Notes: generated by a model from the letters alone, not told the origin. DNA of 64,000 nt from JACDAN01 sp963721345 (GCA_963721345.1 CAVRIT010000001.1:2319815-2383814), one strand, 5' to 3'. Shown: positions 26,870 to 34,797, counted from the first letter of the stretch. Made by a program: numbers and translations.

Positions 26870-26950
26870 GTGATCGCTCGTTCAGCAATCATCGCTGCGG
26901 CGCTGGTCGCCCTTGCCGGTTTTCTCGGCCAGGGCCCCGTGTGGCCGTAA
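26870..26950 (+). CDS. 26-residue exported peptide, candidate signalling propeptide
   Basis: GTG 26870 to TAA 26950. A near-ideal ribosome site AAGGGAGG (26857-26864) lies five bases upstream. The peptide starts with a single Arg within four residues, continues with a 13-residue hydrophobic core (AIIAAALVALAGF) and ends GQGPVWP, so it looks like a signal peptide with a short mature tail. A strong intrinsic terminator begins 34 bases after the stop, so this is a complete miniature transcription unit. Its position, divergent from an HTH-TPR regulator, matches peptide pheromone genes of RRNPP systems. It was too short for ordinary gene calling. Confidence 0.6.
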   Translation: MIARSAIIAAALVALAGFLGQGPVWP

Positions 26951-26983
26951 GTTCCGGCTCGGAACGACACGCTTTCAAAGGAA

Positions 26984-27016
26984 AGAGAACCCCCCGCCGA
27001 AAGCGGGGGGTTCTCT
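26984..27016 (+). terminator. Intrinsic terminator of the small peptide gene
   Basis: A perfect 14-bp stem AGAGAACCCCCCGC / GCGGGGGGTTCTCT closes a CGAAA loop, followed by CGTTT. It is the strongest hairpin I see in the window. It lies directly after the 26-residue ORF and marks the end of that transcript; it would also work for transcripts from the opposite side. Confidence 0.85.
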
Positions 27017-27065
27017 CGTTTCAGCTGCGAGCTGCGCTCGACGCTCGCCGGTGCTCAGGTGTCGG

Positions 27066-27188
27066 TCAGTCCGCCTGAGGGTCGTCCTCGGCGGTCGTGT
27101 CCTCTTCCTCGGGATCGGGAATCGGACTCCCTTCGAGCTCCTCGTTTCGGTCGTCCTCACGGGGGTGCTGCGATACCGTCTCATCCAT
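27066..27188 (-). CDS. Small acidic hypothetical protein, 40 residues
   Basis: ATG at 27188 on the minus strand, which overlaps the ATG of thrS at 27187. The product is very acidic and proline-containing (SPIPDPEEEDTTAEDDPQAD) and likely disordered. It faces the terminator at 26984-27016. Support is limited to composition and the open frame, so it could be a chance ORF in the thrS leader. Confidence 0.3.
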   Translation of the reverse strand: MDETVSQHPREDDRNEELEGSPIPDPEEEDTTAEDDPQAD

Positions 27189-29070
27189 GCGCGTCGTTCT
27201 TCCCGATTCGTCCGAACTCGAACTCCCCGACGGCGCGTCGGGCCTCGATGCGGCTGCCGCAATCGGTCCGAAACTGGCCAAGGAAGCCGTTCTCGTCCGC
27301 TCGAACGGGCGCGTTCAGGATCTGCGCCTGCCGCTCGAGGACGGCCAGCAGATCCAGATCCTGACGACGCGCGACAGCGAGGACGCCGACGCGCTGTACG
27401 TCCTGCGCCATTCCACGGCGCACCTTTTGGCCGAGGCCGTCCGCCGGCTCTACCCCGGCGTCAAGATCGCGATCGGACCGCCGATCGAGCACGGCTTCTA
27501 CTACGACTTCGAGTTCCCGGAGCCGATCGGTGAGGACGCGCTCGAGCGGATCGAGGAGGAGATTCGCCGCGAGCTGAAGGAAGGTCGCGCGTGGGAGCGC
27601 GAGGAGATCTCGCGCGACGAGGCGAAACGGCGCTTCGAGGATGAAGGCGAGCGCTACAAGGTCGAGCTCGTCGACACGGCGGAGGGCGACATCTCCCTCT
27701 ACACCCAGGGCGACTTCACCGACCTCTGCCGCGGCCCGCACCTCCAGGATTCGCGTCCGATCAAGGCGATCAAGCTCACCGGCCTCGCGGGTGCCTACTG
27801 GCGGGGCGACGAGAAGAACACGCAGCTGACCCGGATCTACGGCACGGCGTTCTACGACCAGGCCGACCTCGAGGCGTACCTCGAACGGCTCGAGGAGGCG
27901 CAGCGCAGGGATCACCGCCGCCTCGGGCCGCAGCTCGACCTCGTCCACCTGTCCGACCACGCGCCGGGCATGCCGTTCTGGCGCCCGAAGGGGATGGTGG
28001 TCTGGAACACGCTGGAGGATCTCCGCCGCTCTGAGAACACCAAGCGCGGCTACTCCGAAGTGAAGACGCCGCTCCTCTACGACGTCGAGACCTGGGTCAC
28101 CTCGGGCCACTGGGAGAAGTTCCGCGACAACATGTTCCTCGTCCCCTACGGCGAGGACCGGACGCTAGGGCTCAAGCCGATGAACTGCCCCGGGCACATG
28201 CTGCTCTTCGGCAGCGACCTCCGCAGCTACCGGGATCTGCCGCTTCGCTACGCCGAGTCGTCGACGCTGCACCGCAACGAGCGGGCGGGAACTCTGCACG
28301 GGCTCCTCCGCGTCCAGCACATCACGCAAGACGACGCGCACATCTTCTGCACCCCCGAGCAGATCGAAGAGGAGATCTTCGCCTGTCTCGACTACGCGGC
28401 CTACCTCTACGACCTCTTCGGGATGGCGGCCCGCTTCGAGCTCTCGACCCGGCCGGACGACAAGCTGGGCACCGACGAGGAGTGGGACTTCACCGAGGGC
28501 GCGCTGCGCGCCGCGCTCGAGCGCCGGGGGATCGACTACGTCGTCAACGAAGCGGACGGCGCCTTCTACGGGCCGAAGATCGACCTGCACATGGACGACG
28601 TCCTCGGCCGCTCCTGGCAGATGGGGACGATTCAGCTCGATTCCCAGATGCCTGCCCGTTTCGAGCTCACGTACATGGGCGCCGACAACGTCGAGCACAC
28701 CCCGTATGTGATCCACCGCGCCCTGCTCGGATCGCTGGAGCGCTTCATCGGGATCCTGATCGAGCACTACGCCGGCGCGTTCCCGGTCTGGCTGGCGCCC
28801 GTGCAGGTTCGGATTATCCCGGTGGGCGAGGGCCACCGAGCGGCCGCGCAAGAGCTGGCGGCGAAGCTCGAGGGCTTCCGCGTCGAGGTTGACGACTCCG
28901 ACGAGACGGTCGGCAAGCGGATCCGCAACGCCGAGCTCGAGAAGATCCCGTACGTGATCGTCTACGGCGATCGGGAGTCGGAGGACACCCTCGCTGTACG
29001 CGAGCGCGGCGGCGAGCAGTCGACCCTGAGCCTCGAGGGATTGCGCCAGGAATTGGTTGCTAAGGTGTGA
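27187..29070 (+). CDS. thrS: Threonyl-tRNA synthetase
   Basis: 627 residues, ATG 27187. Domains in order: TGS (residues 1-60, SELELPDGASGLDAAAAIG), second additional domain with the editing-type HSTAHLLAEAVRRLYPGVKI, the class II core (motif 2 in YRDLPLRYAESSTLHRNERA, zinc ligands in MNCPGHM and later His, motif 3 with HRALLGSLERFIGILIEHY), and the anticodon domain from VQVRIIPVGEGHR. Charges tRNA-Thr in the cytoplasm. No Shine-Dalgarno is seen before the ATG, so leaderless translation is possible. infC follows after 147 bases. Confidence 0.96.
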   Translation: MRVVLPDSSELELPDGASGLDAAAAIGPKLAKEAVLVRSNGRVQDLRLPLEDGQQIQILTTRDSEDADALYVLRHSTAHLLAEAVRRLYPGVKIAIGPPIEHGFYYDFEFPEPIGEDALERIEEEIRRELKEGRAWEREEISRDEAKRRFEDEGERYKVELVDTAEGDISLYTQGDFTDLCRGPHLQDSRPIKAIKLTGLAGAYWRGDEKNTQLTRIYGTAFYDQADLEAYLERLEEAQRRDHRRLGPQLDLVHLSDHAPGMPFWRPKGMVVWNTLEDLRRSENTKRGYSEVKTPLLYDVETWVTSGHWEKFRDNMFLVPYGEDRTLGLKPMNCPGHMLLFGSDLRSYRDLPLRYAESSTLHRNERAGTLHGLLRVQHITQDDAHIFCTPEQIEEEIFACLDYAAYLYDLFGMAARFELSTRPDDKLGTDEEWDFTEGALRAALERRGIDYVVNEADGAFYGPKIDLHMDDVLGRSWQMGTIQLDSQMPARFELTYMGADNVEHTPYVIHRALLGSLERFIGILIEHYAGAFPVWLAPVQVRIIPVGEGHRAAAQELAAKLEGFRVEVDDSDETVGKRIRNAELEKIPYVIVYGDRESEDTLAVRERGGEQSTLSLEGLRQELVAKV

Positions 29071-29071
29071 G

Positions 29072-29119
29072 CCTGCAAGCAGGGGCGCACCCGTTCCTCA
29101 CCTCCAGGGCCATCGGCCC
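29072..29119 (+). promoter_or_regulatory. Two small hairpins in the infC operon leader
   Basis: In the thrS-infC gap, CCTGC-AA-GCAGG (29072-29083) and GGGCC-ATC-GGCCC (29107-29119) can each form a short stem before the leader ORF at 29150. infC-rpmI-rplT operons are commonly controlled by L20 or attenuation in their leaders; whether this one is cannot be told from sequence alone. Confidence 0.35.
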
Positions 29120-29149
29120 CGAGGGGGTTCAAGCGAGCCGAGGACACAG

Positions 29150-29221
29150 ATGACGCCGCTCGATGCAGCGGTTTTGTTGTTTAACAAGGAGGACTGGAAG
29201 AGCTTGGTGACAACTCTTTGA
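29150..29221 (+). CDS. 23-residue leader ORF coupled to infC
   Basis: ATG 29150 with GAGG six bases upstream opens a frame whose TGA (29219-29221) overlaps the TTG start of infC (TTGA). The peptide reads MTPLDAAVLLFNK and then EDWKSLVTTL. The strong AAGGAGG at 29186-29192 lies inside this ORF and could serve internal re-initiation at the GTG at 29207. Translating ribosomes would end on the infC start, so coupling or attenuation is inferred. The alternative is that an indel has split the true infC N-terminus. Confidence 0.45.
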   Translation: MTPLDAAVLLFNKEDWKSLVTTL

Positions 29222-29910
29222 GGCCGCGGCGGTTCTTCCGCCCCGACCAGCCGGCGCCCGAGCCTCAGACCCGGATTAACGAGCGCATTCGCGTTCCCGA
29301 GGTCCGGCTCATCGACGACGACGGCGCGCAGGTCGGGATCAAGCCGACGGCAGAGGCGCTGGAGTACGCCTACGGGAAGAACCTCGACCTGGTCGAGGTG
29401 GCGCCTCAGGCGAGGCCGCCCGTGGTGCGGGTCATGGACTACGGGAAGTACCGGTACCAGGAAGAGCAGAAGGCAAAGCTCGCCCGGAAGCACCAGTCCC
29501 AGGTCCACGTCAAGGAGATCAAGCTCAGGCCCAAGATTGCAACCCAGGATTACGAGACCAAGAAGGGCCATGTCGTGCGGTTCCTCAACCAGCGCGCCAA
29601 GGTCAAGGTCACGATCATGTTCCGCGGGCGGGAGACCACCCATCCGGAGCGCGGACGGGATCTCTTGATGCGGCTGGCGGAGGACGTGAAGGAGCTCGGT
29701 GTCGTCGAATCGCCACCGCTCCTGGACGGACGGAACATGGTCATGATGCTCGGCCCGACGAAGAACGCAGGAGTGACGAAAGATGCCAAAGCAGAAGACG
29801 TCGAGCGCGGCGAAGAAGCGCTTCAAGGTGACGGGGACGGGGAAGCTCCTCCGCCGGAGAGCGAGGAAGGCCCACCTACTCGAGAAGAAGTCCGCGAAGC
29901 GCAAGCGTAG
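29218..29910 (+). CDS. infC: Translation initiation factor IF-3
   Basis: IF3_N (TRINERIRVPEVRLIDDDGAQ, ALEYAYGKNLDLVEVAPQA), linker helix MDYGKYRYQEEQKAKLARK and IF3_C (EIKLRPKIATQDYETKKGHV ... VTIMFRGRETTHPE ... MVMMLGPTKN) are intact. IF-3 binds the 30S subunit and checks initiator tRNA pairing. TTG 29218 is the only usable start in frame after the upstream stop at 29182 apart from a CTG at 29194. After GPTKNA the frame runs on 40-odd acidic residues and overlaps rpmI by 128 bases, which is odd: a one-base error near 29770 would let it stop just before rpmI. Confidence 0.93.
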   Translation: MRPRRFFRPDQPAPEPQTRINERIRVPEVRLIDDDGAQVGIKPTAEALEYAYGKNLDLVEVAPQARPPVVRVMDYGKYRYQEEQKAKLARKHQSQVHVKEIKLRPKIATQDYETKKGHVVRFLNQRAKVKVTIMFRGRETTHPERGRDLLMRLAEDVKELGVVESPPLLDGRNMVMMLGPTKNAGVTKDAKAEDVERGEEALQGDGDGEAPPPESEEGPPTREEVREAQA

Positions 29911-29992
29911 GTTCCGCCAGCAGGACCCGGTCTCGGGCTCGGACGCACGCGAGGTGCGCCGGATGCTCGGGCTGAAGAAGGGGCGTGACTGA
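29783..29992 (+). CDS. rpmI: 50S ribosomal protein L35
   Basis: 69 residues, ATG 29783 with GGAG about nine bases upstream. Standard bL35: MPKQKTSSAAKKRFKVTGTG, then KLLRRRARKAHLLEKKSAKR. Stop TGA overlaps the ATG of rplT. Its first 128 bases are also read as the infC tail. Confidence 0.97.
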   Translation: MPKQKTSSAAKKRFKVTGTGKLLRRRARKAHLLEKKSAKRKRRFRQQDPVSGSDAREVRRMLGLKKGRD

Positions 29993-30351
29993 TGCCGCGC
30001 GTGAAGCGATCCGTCCACGGGAGGAAGAAGCGCGCGAAGGTCCTCGAAGCGGCGAAGGGCTACGTCGGGCGCAGGAGCTCGACCTATCGAGGCGCAAAGG
30101 AGCAGGTCGAGCACTCGCTCGTGTACGCCTACCGCGACCGGAAGGCGAAGAAGCGCAACTTCCGGCGCCTCTGGATCATCCGGATCAACGCTGCCGCCCG
30201 CGCGGAAGGTCTCTCGTACAACCAATTCGTCTCCGGCTGCCGCAAGGCTGGGATCGAGCTCGACCGGAAGGTGCTCGCGGACCTGGCCGTGAACGATCCC
30301 GCCGCGTTCGGCAAGATCGCCGAGCAGGCGAAGGCCGCGCTCGCGAGCTGA
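29992..30351 (+). CDS. rplT: 50S ribosomal protein L20
   Basis: 119 residues, ATG 29992 in a TGATG overlap. Standard bL20: MPRVKRSVHGRKKRAKVLEA, AKGYVGRRSSTYR, RLWIIRINAAAR and SYNQFVSGCRKAGIELDRK. L20 is essential for early 50S assembly and in several bacteria autoregulates this operon. The next frame begins at its stop. Confidence 0.97.
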   Translation: MPRVKRSVHGRKKRAKVLEAAKGYVGRRSSTYRGAKEQVEHSLVYAYRDRKAKKRNFRRLWIIRINAAARAEGLSYNQFVSGCRKAGIELDRKVLADLAVNDPAAFGKIAEQAKAALAS

Positions 30352-31322
30352 GCGCCAACGCGCTCGAGCAGGCTTTCCTCCACCAGGCGGAGCAGTGCGA
30401 GCGGGCGGGCTCGCCGCTGTACGCCGACGTCTGCCGCCGGCTCGCGGGCGAGCCGGAAGTGCGGGCGGTGCTGGATGACGCTCGGTGGGACCGGCCGCTC
30501 CAGCTCCTCGGCGGGCTCCACTACCTCGCGCTCAGCGAGGGCGTCGATCCATGGCGCGACCCGGCGTCCGTCGTGGAGCAGCGTCGCGACTGGTTGCGGC
30601 GGTTCGTCGCCACGCAGGGCGTCCAGACGAACGAGGTCCAGCGGAGCTGGCTGCTCCTCCCGTGCTTCCTCGAGGTCGCCCGCCGGACCGGTGTCGAGAC
30701 GCTCGATCTGATCGAGCTCGGGCCCAGCGCGGGACTGAACCTCGTCTGGGACCGCTACCGCTACGAGTACGCGAACGGGACCTGGGGCGACGAGGACGCT
30801 CCGCTCGAGCTGCGAGGGGAGGAGCGGCGCCCCGTGCCCGAGCGTCTCTTGCGGCTCCGGCCCAGAGTTCGCCGCCGCCACGGGATCGATCTCGCGCCGC
30901 TCGACGTCACGCGTCCAGGCGACACGATGCTGCTCAAGTCGTTCGTCTGGGCCGACCAGACGGACCGGCTCGAGCGGCTCGACCGCGCGGTGGAGACGCT
31001 TCGACGCGAGCCGCCTGAGCTCGAGCGCGGTGACGTCGTCGAGCGTCTGCCCGGGCTGCTCGCCGAGCGCCTGCCCGGCGCGCTGACGATCGTCTTCCAG
31101 ACCGCCGTCCGCGGGTACGTCAGCCAGGACGGCTGGAAGCAGCTGCTCACCGCGCTGGACGAGGCGGGCCGCCTGTTCCCGTTGGCCTTCGTCTCCGTCA
31201 GCCGGCCGGCTGCGGGCGAGGACCGGTACTGGGGCCTCTGGCTCCGCCTGTGGCCCGGCGGCGAGAAGCGCCTCCTCGCGCACGCGGGCTTCCACGGACA
31301 ATGGCTCGAGTGGCTGGCGTGA
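30348..31322 (+). CDS. DUF2332-family protein
   Basis: About 324 residues. Family features: FLHQAEQCERAGSPLYADVC at the N-terminus, LLLPCFLEVARRTG, the IELGPSAGLNLVWDRYRYEY motif and a C-terminal WGLWLRLWPGGEKRLLAHAG. No ATG, GTG or TTG is available upstream of the conserved N-terminus; a CTG at 30348 overlaps the rplT stop (CTGA) and is the best start. The ELGPSAGLN loop resembles a methyltransferase glycine loop, but the family has no established function. Confidence 0.85.
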   Translation: MSANALEQAFLHQAEQCERAGSPLYADVCRRLAGEPEVRAVLDDARWDRPLQLLGGLHYLALSEGVDPWRDPASVVEQRRDWLRRFVATQGVQTNEVQRSWLLLPCFLEVARRTGVETLDLIELGPSAGLNLVWDRYRYEYANGTWGDEDAPLELRGEERRPVPERLLRLRPRVRRRHGIDLAPLDVTRPGDTMLLKSFVWADQTDRLERLDRAVETLRREPPELERGDVVERLPGLLAERLPGALTIVFQTAVRGYVSQDGWKQLLTALDEAGRLFPLAFVSVSRPAAGEDRYWGLWLRLWPGGEKRLLAHAGFHGQWLEWLA

Positions 31323-31326
31323 TCGC

Positions 31327-32055
31327 GTGATCACCTCCGCAGCCAATCCCCGTCTGAAGCTCGTGCGCCGCCTCTCGTCTCGCCGTCAGCGTGAGCGGCT
31401 CGGGCTCTTCGTTTGTGAGGGCGAGGACCTCGTGGAGGCGGCGCTCGCTGCCGGCATCTCGCCCGTCGAGGCGCTCGTCGACGCGGACCGCCCGCCGTCG
31501 ATCGATGGGCTCGCCGGAGCGGAGCCGGTCGACCCTCGTCTACTCGCCGATGTGTCTTCACTTGCTCATCCCCCTCGCGTCGTCGCCGTCTTTCGCCGAG
31601 CCGACCTTCCGCGGCTCGATCCAGCCAAGCCCCCTTCTGTCGGTGTCGCTTTGTGGCACGTTGCCGATCCGGGCAACGTCGGAACGATACTCCGGGCGTC
31701 GGACGGACTCGGGAGGGGCTTCGTGGCGCTCTCGACGGGCTGCGGCGACCCGACCGGGCCGAAGGCGCTCCGCGCGTCGGCTGGAGCGATCTTCCGCGTC
31801 CCGCTCGGGTCCTTCGACGACGCGCCGAGGCCCAGGATCGCGCTCCTGGCTCGCGGCGGGGAGCCCCTGCCGGAGCTCGAGCTTCCGGAGCCGGTGACGT
31901 TCGTCCTCGGTGCGGAGCGCGAGGGGCTGCCCGATGACGTCGTGGCCGACTGCGAGCTTCGGGCGACGATTCCGCTCGAGCCGGGCGCCGAGTCGCTGAA
32001 CGTCGCGGTCAGCGCCGCAATCGCGCTCTACGAGCGGCGCCGACGGGCTCCCTAG
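31327..32055 (+). CDS. SpoU/TrmH-family RNA 2'-O-methyltransferase
   Basis: 242 residues from GTG 31327. N-terminal substrate-binding domain (ANPRLKLVRRLSSRRQRERL, LFVCEGEDLVEAAL) and SPOUT core with the three motifs: DPGNVGTILRASDGLG, FVLGAEREGLPDDV and IPLEPGAESLNVAVSAAIAL. The knotted core binds SAM. Position after rplT and before pheST is the common place for the 23S rRNA/tRNA methylase annotated TrmH or RlmB-like in actinobacteria. Confidence 0.92.
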   Translation: MITSAANPRLKLVRRLSSRRQRERLGLFVCEGEDLVEAALAAGISPVEALVDADRPPSIDGLAGAEPVDPRLLADVSSLAHPPRVVAVFRRADLPRLDPAKPPSVGVALWHVADPGNVGTILRASDGLGRGFVALSTGCGDPTGPKALRASAGAIFRVPLGSFDDAPRPRIALLARGGEPLPELELPEPVTFVLGAEREGLPDDVVADCELRATIPLEPGAESLNVAVSAAIALYERRRRAP

Positions 32056-32068
32056 GTAGAGTCGAGGC

Positions 32069-32488
32069 ATGGCACGCGTCGCCGGCCTCTGGACATCGCC
32101 CGCGAAGAACAGCGGCCGGATGGACGCGCGCGACCGCGTCCGGGCGATCGAGGGTCACGGCCTCGACGGCTGTGCCCACGCCCGCGCCGGGACGAAGCGG
32201 CAGGTGCTCTTCGCCTCGGCACAGCACCTCGACGACCTCGGCGTGGCGTACGGGCGGATCCGCGAGAACTTCACGATCGAGGGCGAAGACGTCCACGACT
32301 GGCCTGTCGGGCAGCGCGTCCGCATCGGCGGAGCGGAGTTCGAGATCACGATGGTCTGCGACCCGTGCTCCAGGATGGACGAGCTCCGGCCCGGCCTGCA
32401 AGCGGAGCTCGACGGCCGGCGCGGGATGCTGGCCCGGGTCGTCGCAAGCGGCGAGGTCGCCGCAGGCGACGACGTCGAACTCCTCTAG
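32069..32488 (+). CDS. MOSC-domain protein
   Basis: 139 residues, ATG 32069. Small MOSC-like beta barrel: IEGHGLDGCAHARAGTKRQV, FASAQHLDDLGVAYGRIREN, FTIEGEDVHDWPVGQRVRIG and the conserved Cys in CDPCSRMDELRPGL. MOSC domains occur in molybdenum cofactor sulfurases and in YiiM-like detoxification proteins; stand-alone short forms have no assigned substrate. Convergent with the AsnC regulator (4-base overlap). Confidence 0.85.
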   Translation: MARVAGLWTSPAKNSGRMDARDRVRAIEGHGLDGCAHARAGTKRQVLFASAQHLDDLGVAYGRIRENFTIEGEDVHDWPVGQRVRIGGAEFEITMVCDPCSRMDELRPGLQAELDGRRGMLARVVASGEVAAGDDVELL

Positions 32489-32958
32489 CTGCCGCCGGCC
32501 GACTCGAGCGGCAGCGCGCGTCCCGCGACCGGGGACGAGTGGATGATCGACGTCGTCGTCTGTCCGAGGACGATGAAGCGGTCGAGGATCCCCTCCAGGT
32601 CGTCCATCGAGCGAAGGTGCAGCTTCACGAAGAAGCAGTCCTCGCCCGTGATGCGATGGCAGTCGACCACCTCCGGGATCTCGCGCGCGAGCTCGGGAAT
32701 CTTCTGCAGCTGACGGGTCGTCGGACGAACTCGCACGACGGCGGCGATCGGAAAACCGATCGTCTTCGGGTCCACCTCGGCGCGATAACCCGTGATCACG
32801 CCGGCGCGCTCGAGCCGTTGCACGCGCTCCGCGACGGCAGGTGCCGACAGATTGATCCGCCGGCCCAGTTCGGCCATCGTCACCCGCGCGTCCGCCTGGA
32901 GTTCCTCGACCAGACGACGGTTGATCTCGTCCAGGAGCTGGTTTTCGTTTCCCGTCAG
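32485..32958 (-). CDS. Lrp/AsnC-family transcriptional regulator
   Basis: About 157 residues. N-terminal winged HTH (LLDEINRRLVEELQADARVT, MAELGRRINLSAPAVAERVQ) and C-terminal RAM ligand domain (AAVVRVRPTTRQLQKIPEL, VVDCHRITGEDCFFVKLHL). The start is unclear: a CTG at 32958 has AAAGGAG seven bases upstream, while TTG 32985 is another option. It diverges from an EamA-type exporter 70 bases away, so it probably responds to an amino acid and controls that exporter. Confidence 0.88.
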   Translation of the reverse strand: MTGNENQLLDEINRRLVEELQADARVTMAELGRRINLSAPAVAERVQRLERAGVITGYRAEVDPKTIGFPIAAVVRVRPTTRQLQKIPELAREIPEVVDCHRITGEDCFFVKLHLRSMDDLEGILDRFIVLGQTTTSIIHSSPVAGRALPLESAGGS

Positions 32959-33030
32959 CGTCAGACTCCTTTGCTTCGCAGGCAATCCTCGGCAAACGCC
33001 TTGGTCTGAGTCTGGCAGAAGCACTCCGCC

Positions 33031-33939
33031 TTGGCGACGATTTGCCGGGTGGAGCACGCGGCTTCCCCGCCGGCGACTCGTCTCTCGCGTCTCGCGACGA
33101 GCGCCCCTCCCGAGAGCTTCTTCGTCGTCAGCGCGGTCTTCCACTACCTCGGGCCGGCGTTCGCTGTCCTGCTGTTCGCCCTCGTCGATCCGCTCGGCGT
33201 CGCCTGGCTCAGGATCGCGTCGGCCGCGGCCGTCTTCGCTCTCTGGCGACGGCCTTGGCGCGTCCTGAGGGCGCTGGACCGAAGGGGGAAGAGGACGGTC
33301 GTGGCCATGGGGGTCGCTCTGGCCGCGATGAACGCCTGCTTCTATCTCGCCATCGACCGCCTGCCGCTCGGCACGGTTGCCGCGATCGAGTTCCTGCCGG
33401 TGATCGTGCTGGCGGCGATCGGGCTGCGCTCCGCCAGGAACGCGACGGCGCTGATCTCCGCCGTGGCCGGGGTCTACCTGCTCACCGACGTCCGGCTCGA
33501 AGGAGAGCCGGTCGGCGTCGCATTTGCGTTCGCGAACGCCACGCTCTTCGCGGCGTACATCGTGCTCGCCCACCGCGTCGCGCGTGACAAGCGCATGAGC
33601 GGGATCGACGGCCTCGGCGCGTCGATGCTCGTCGCGATGATCGCGATCACGCCGATCGGCATCTGGGACGCGGCGCCGGCTCTGGTCGATCCGATCGCGC
33701 TCCTGGCCGGGATCGGTGTCGGCCTCTCGTCGTCGGTGATCCCTTACGTCTTCGACCAGCTCGCGATGGCGAGGCTCACCCGCGCCGCCTACTCGATGAT
33801 GGTGTCGCTGCTGCCTGCAACGGCGACGGTCATCGGGATCGTCGTGCTCGCTCAGATTCCGACACCGGTCGAGGTTGTCGGCGTCGGCCTTGTCGTGGCC
33901 GCGGTTGCCATCCGCCGCGAGACGCAGGCGAACGCCTGA
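33031..33939 (+). CDS. EamA/DMT-family transporter (RhtA-like)
   Basis: 302 residues, TTG 33031. Ten hydrophobic helices in two EamA repeats: FFVVSAVFHYLGPAFAVLLF with YLAIDRLPLGTVAAIEFLPV, and VGLSSSVIPYVFDQLAMARL with AAYSMMVSLLPATATVIGIV. The RLPLGTVAAIEF and SSVIPY motifs match the RhtA threonine/homoserine exporter group. The divergent AsnC regulator supports amino acid export (inference). Confidence 0.88.
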   Translation: MATICRVEHAASPPATRLSRLATSAPPESFFVVSAVFHYLGPAFAVLLFALVDPLGVAWLRIASAAAVFALWRRPWRVLRALDRRGKRTVVAMGVALAAMNACFYLAIDRLPLGTVAAIEFLPVIVLAAIGLRSARNATALISAVAGVYLLTDVRLEGEPVGVAFAFANATLFAAYIVLAHRVARDKRMSGIDGLGASMLVAMIAITPIGIWDAAPALVDPIALLAGIGVGLSSSVIPYVFDQLAMARLTRAAYSMMVSLLPATATVIGIVVLAQIPTPVEVVGVGLVVAAVAIRRETQANA

Positions 33940-33945
33940 GCCGGT

Positions 33946-34662
33946 CTAGCCGGCGCGGCGCGCGACGAAGACCATGTCCTCCTCGCCGCGGTACGGGCGG
34001 TAGTCGAACCAGCCGTAGACGCGCTCGACCTCGAAGCCGGCCTCCTCGAGCGTCTCCCGCCACTGTCGCGCCGAGATCCAGGCGAGGCTCATCGTGGTCT
34101 CGCCTTGCGGCCCGCGGACGGAGAGCCTCAACGTCCGGGCGACCTCGTCCCAGTCGGCGCGTTCGAAGATTCCCGGCTCGCGCTCGATCCAGCGCCCGTT
34201 CGTTTCCTCGATGTCGTCGCGGCGCGGGGCGAACACGTCGAAGATGAACCGGCCGTCGGGGACCAGGAGCTCGCGCACGGCCGCCAGCGCCTCCAGACGC
34301 GCCGCTTCGTCACGAAGATGGAGGAACGAGCGGAACGGGCAGGTCACGAGCGGCACGCGCTCCGACACCGGCGGCTCGCTCAGGTCGCCGAGCCGCAGAT
34401 CGAGCAGCTCCGCGACACCCGCCGCCTCGGCATGCCGCCGGCACACGTCCAGCATCGCGGCGGAGGAGTCCACGCCGATCACCCGCACCCCGGCCGCCGC
34501 CGTCGGAACCGCGATTCGCCCGGTCCCGACGCCGAGCTCGACGACCGGGCCGCGCGCCTTGCGCGCCTCAGCCACGTAGAACGGGACGTCCTCCGTGACG
34601 CTGCGGCTCCACGGGTCGTAGAGCTCCGCGATCGCATCGTAGGGGGACTGCTCGACCTCCAC
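33946..34662 (-). CDS. Class I SAM-dependent methyltransferase
   Basis: 238 residues from GTG 34662. Motif I VVELGVGTGRIAVPTAAAG, motif II region VIGVDSSAAMLDVCRRHAE, motif III PLVTCPFRSFLHLRDEAARL, and a C-terminal beta region ending WFDYRPYRGEEDMVFVARR. Small-molecule methylase by type; substrate unknown. The long open frame upstream (to 35733) is antisense to pheS and not coding. Confidence 0.85.
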   Translation of the reverse strand: MEVEQSPYDAIAELYDPWSRSVTEDVPFYVAEARKARGPVVELGVGTGRIAVPTAAAGVRVIGVDSSAAMLDVCRRHAEAAGVAELLDLRLGDLSEPPVSERVPLVTCPFRSFLHLRDEAARLEALAAVRELLVPDGRFIFDVFAPRRDDIEETNGRWIEREPGIFERADWDEVARTLRLSVRGPQGETTMSLAWISARQWRETLEEAGFEVERVYGWFDYRPYRGEEDMVFVARRAG

Positions 34663-34797
34663 GAGGGGATTGTCCGTTATCGTTCGGCCATGGCGACGAG
34701 GCGCCTCGATTCCCCGTTTACCCGGCCCCGGGTCGTGTCCGGGGACCGGCGCTGACGACCTCGCCGCCGATCCGCCGAGACTCGAACCGGGGCCACC

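Noticed and set aside
29204..29221. Programmed frameshift (CTT TGA, as in prfB) joining the leader ORF to infC
   Set aside because: A +1 shift at this CTT TGA does not enter the infC frame, and the Shine-Dalgarno is too far upstream; stop-start coupling is simpler.
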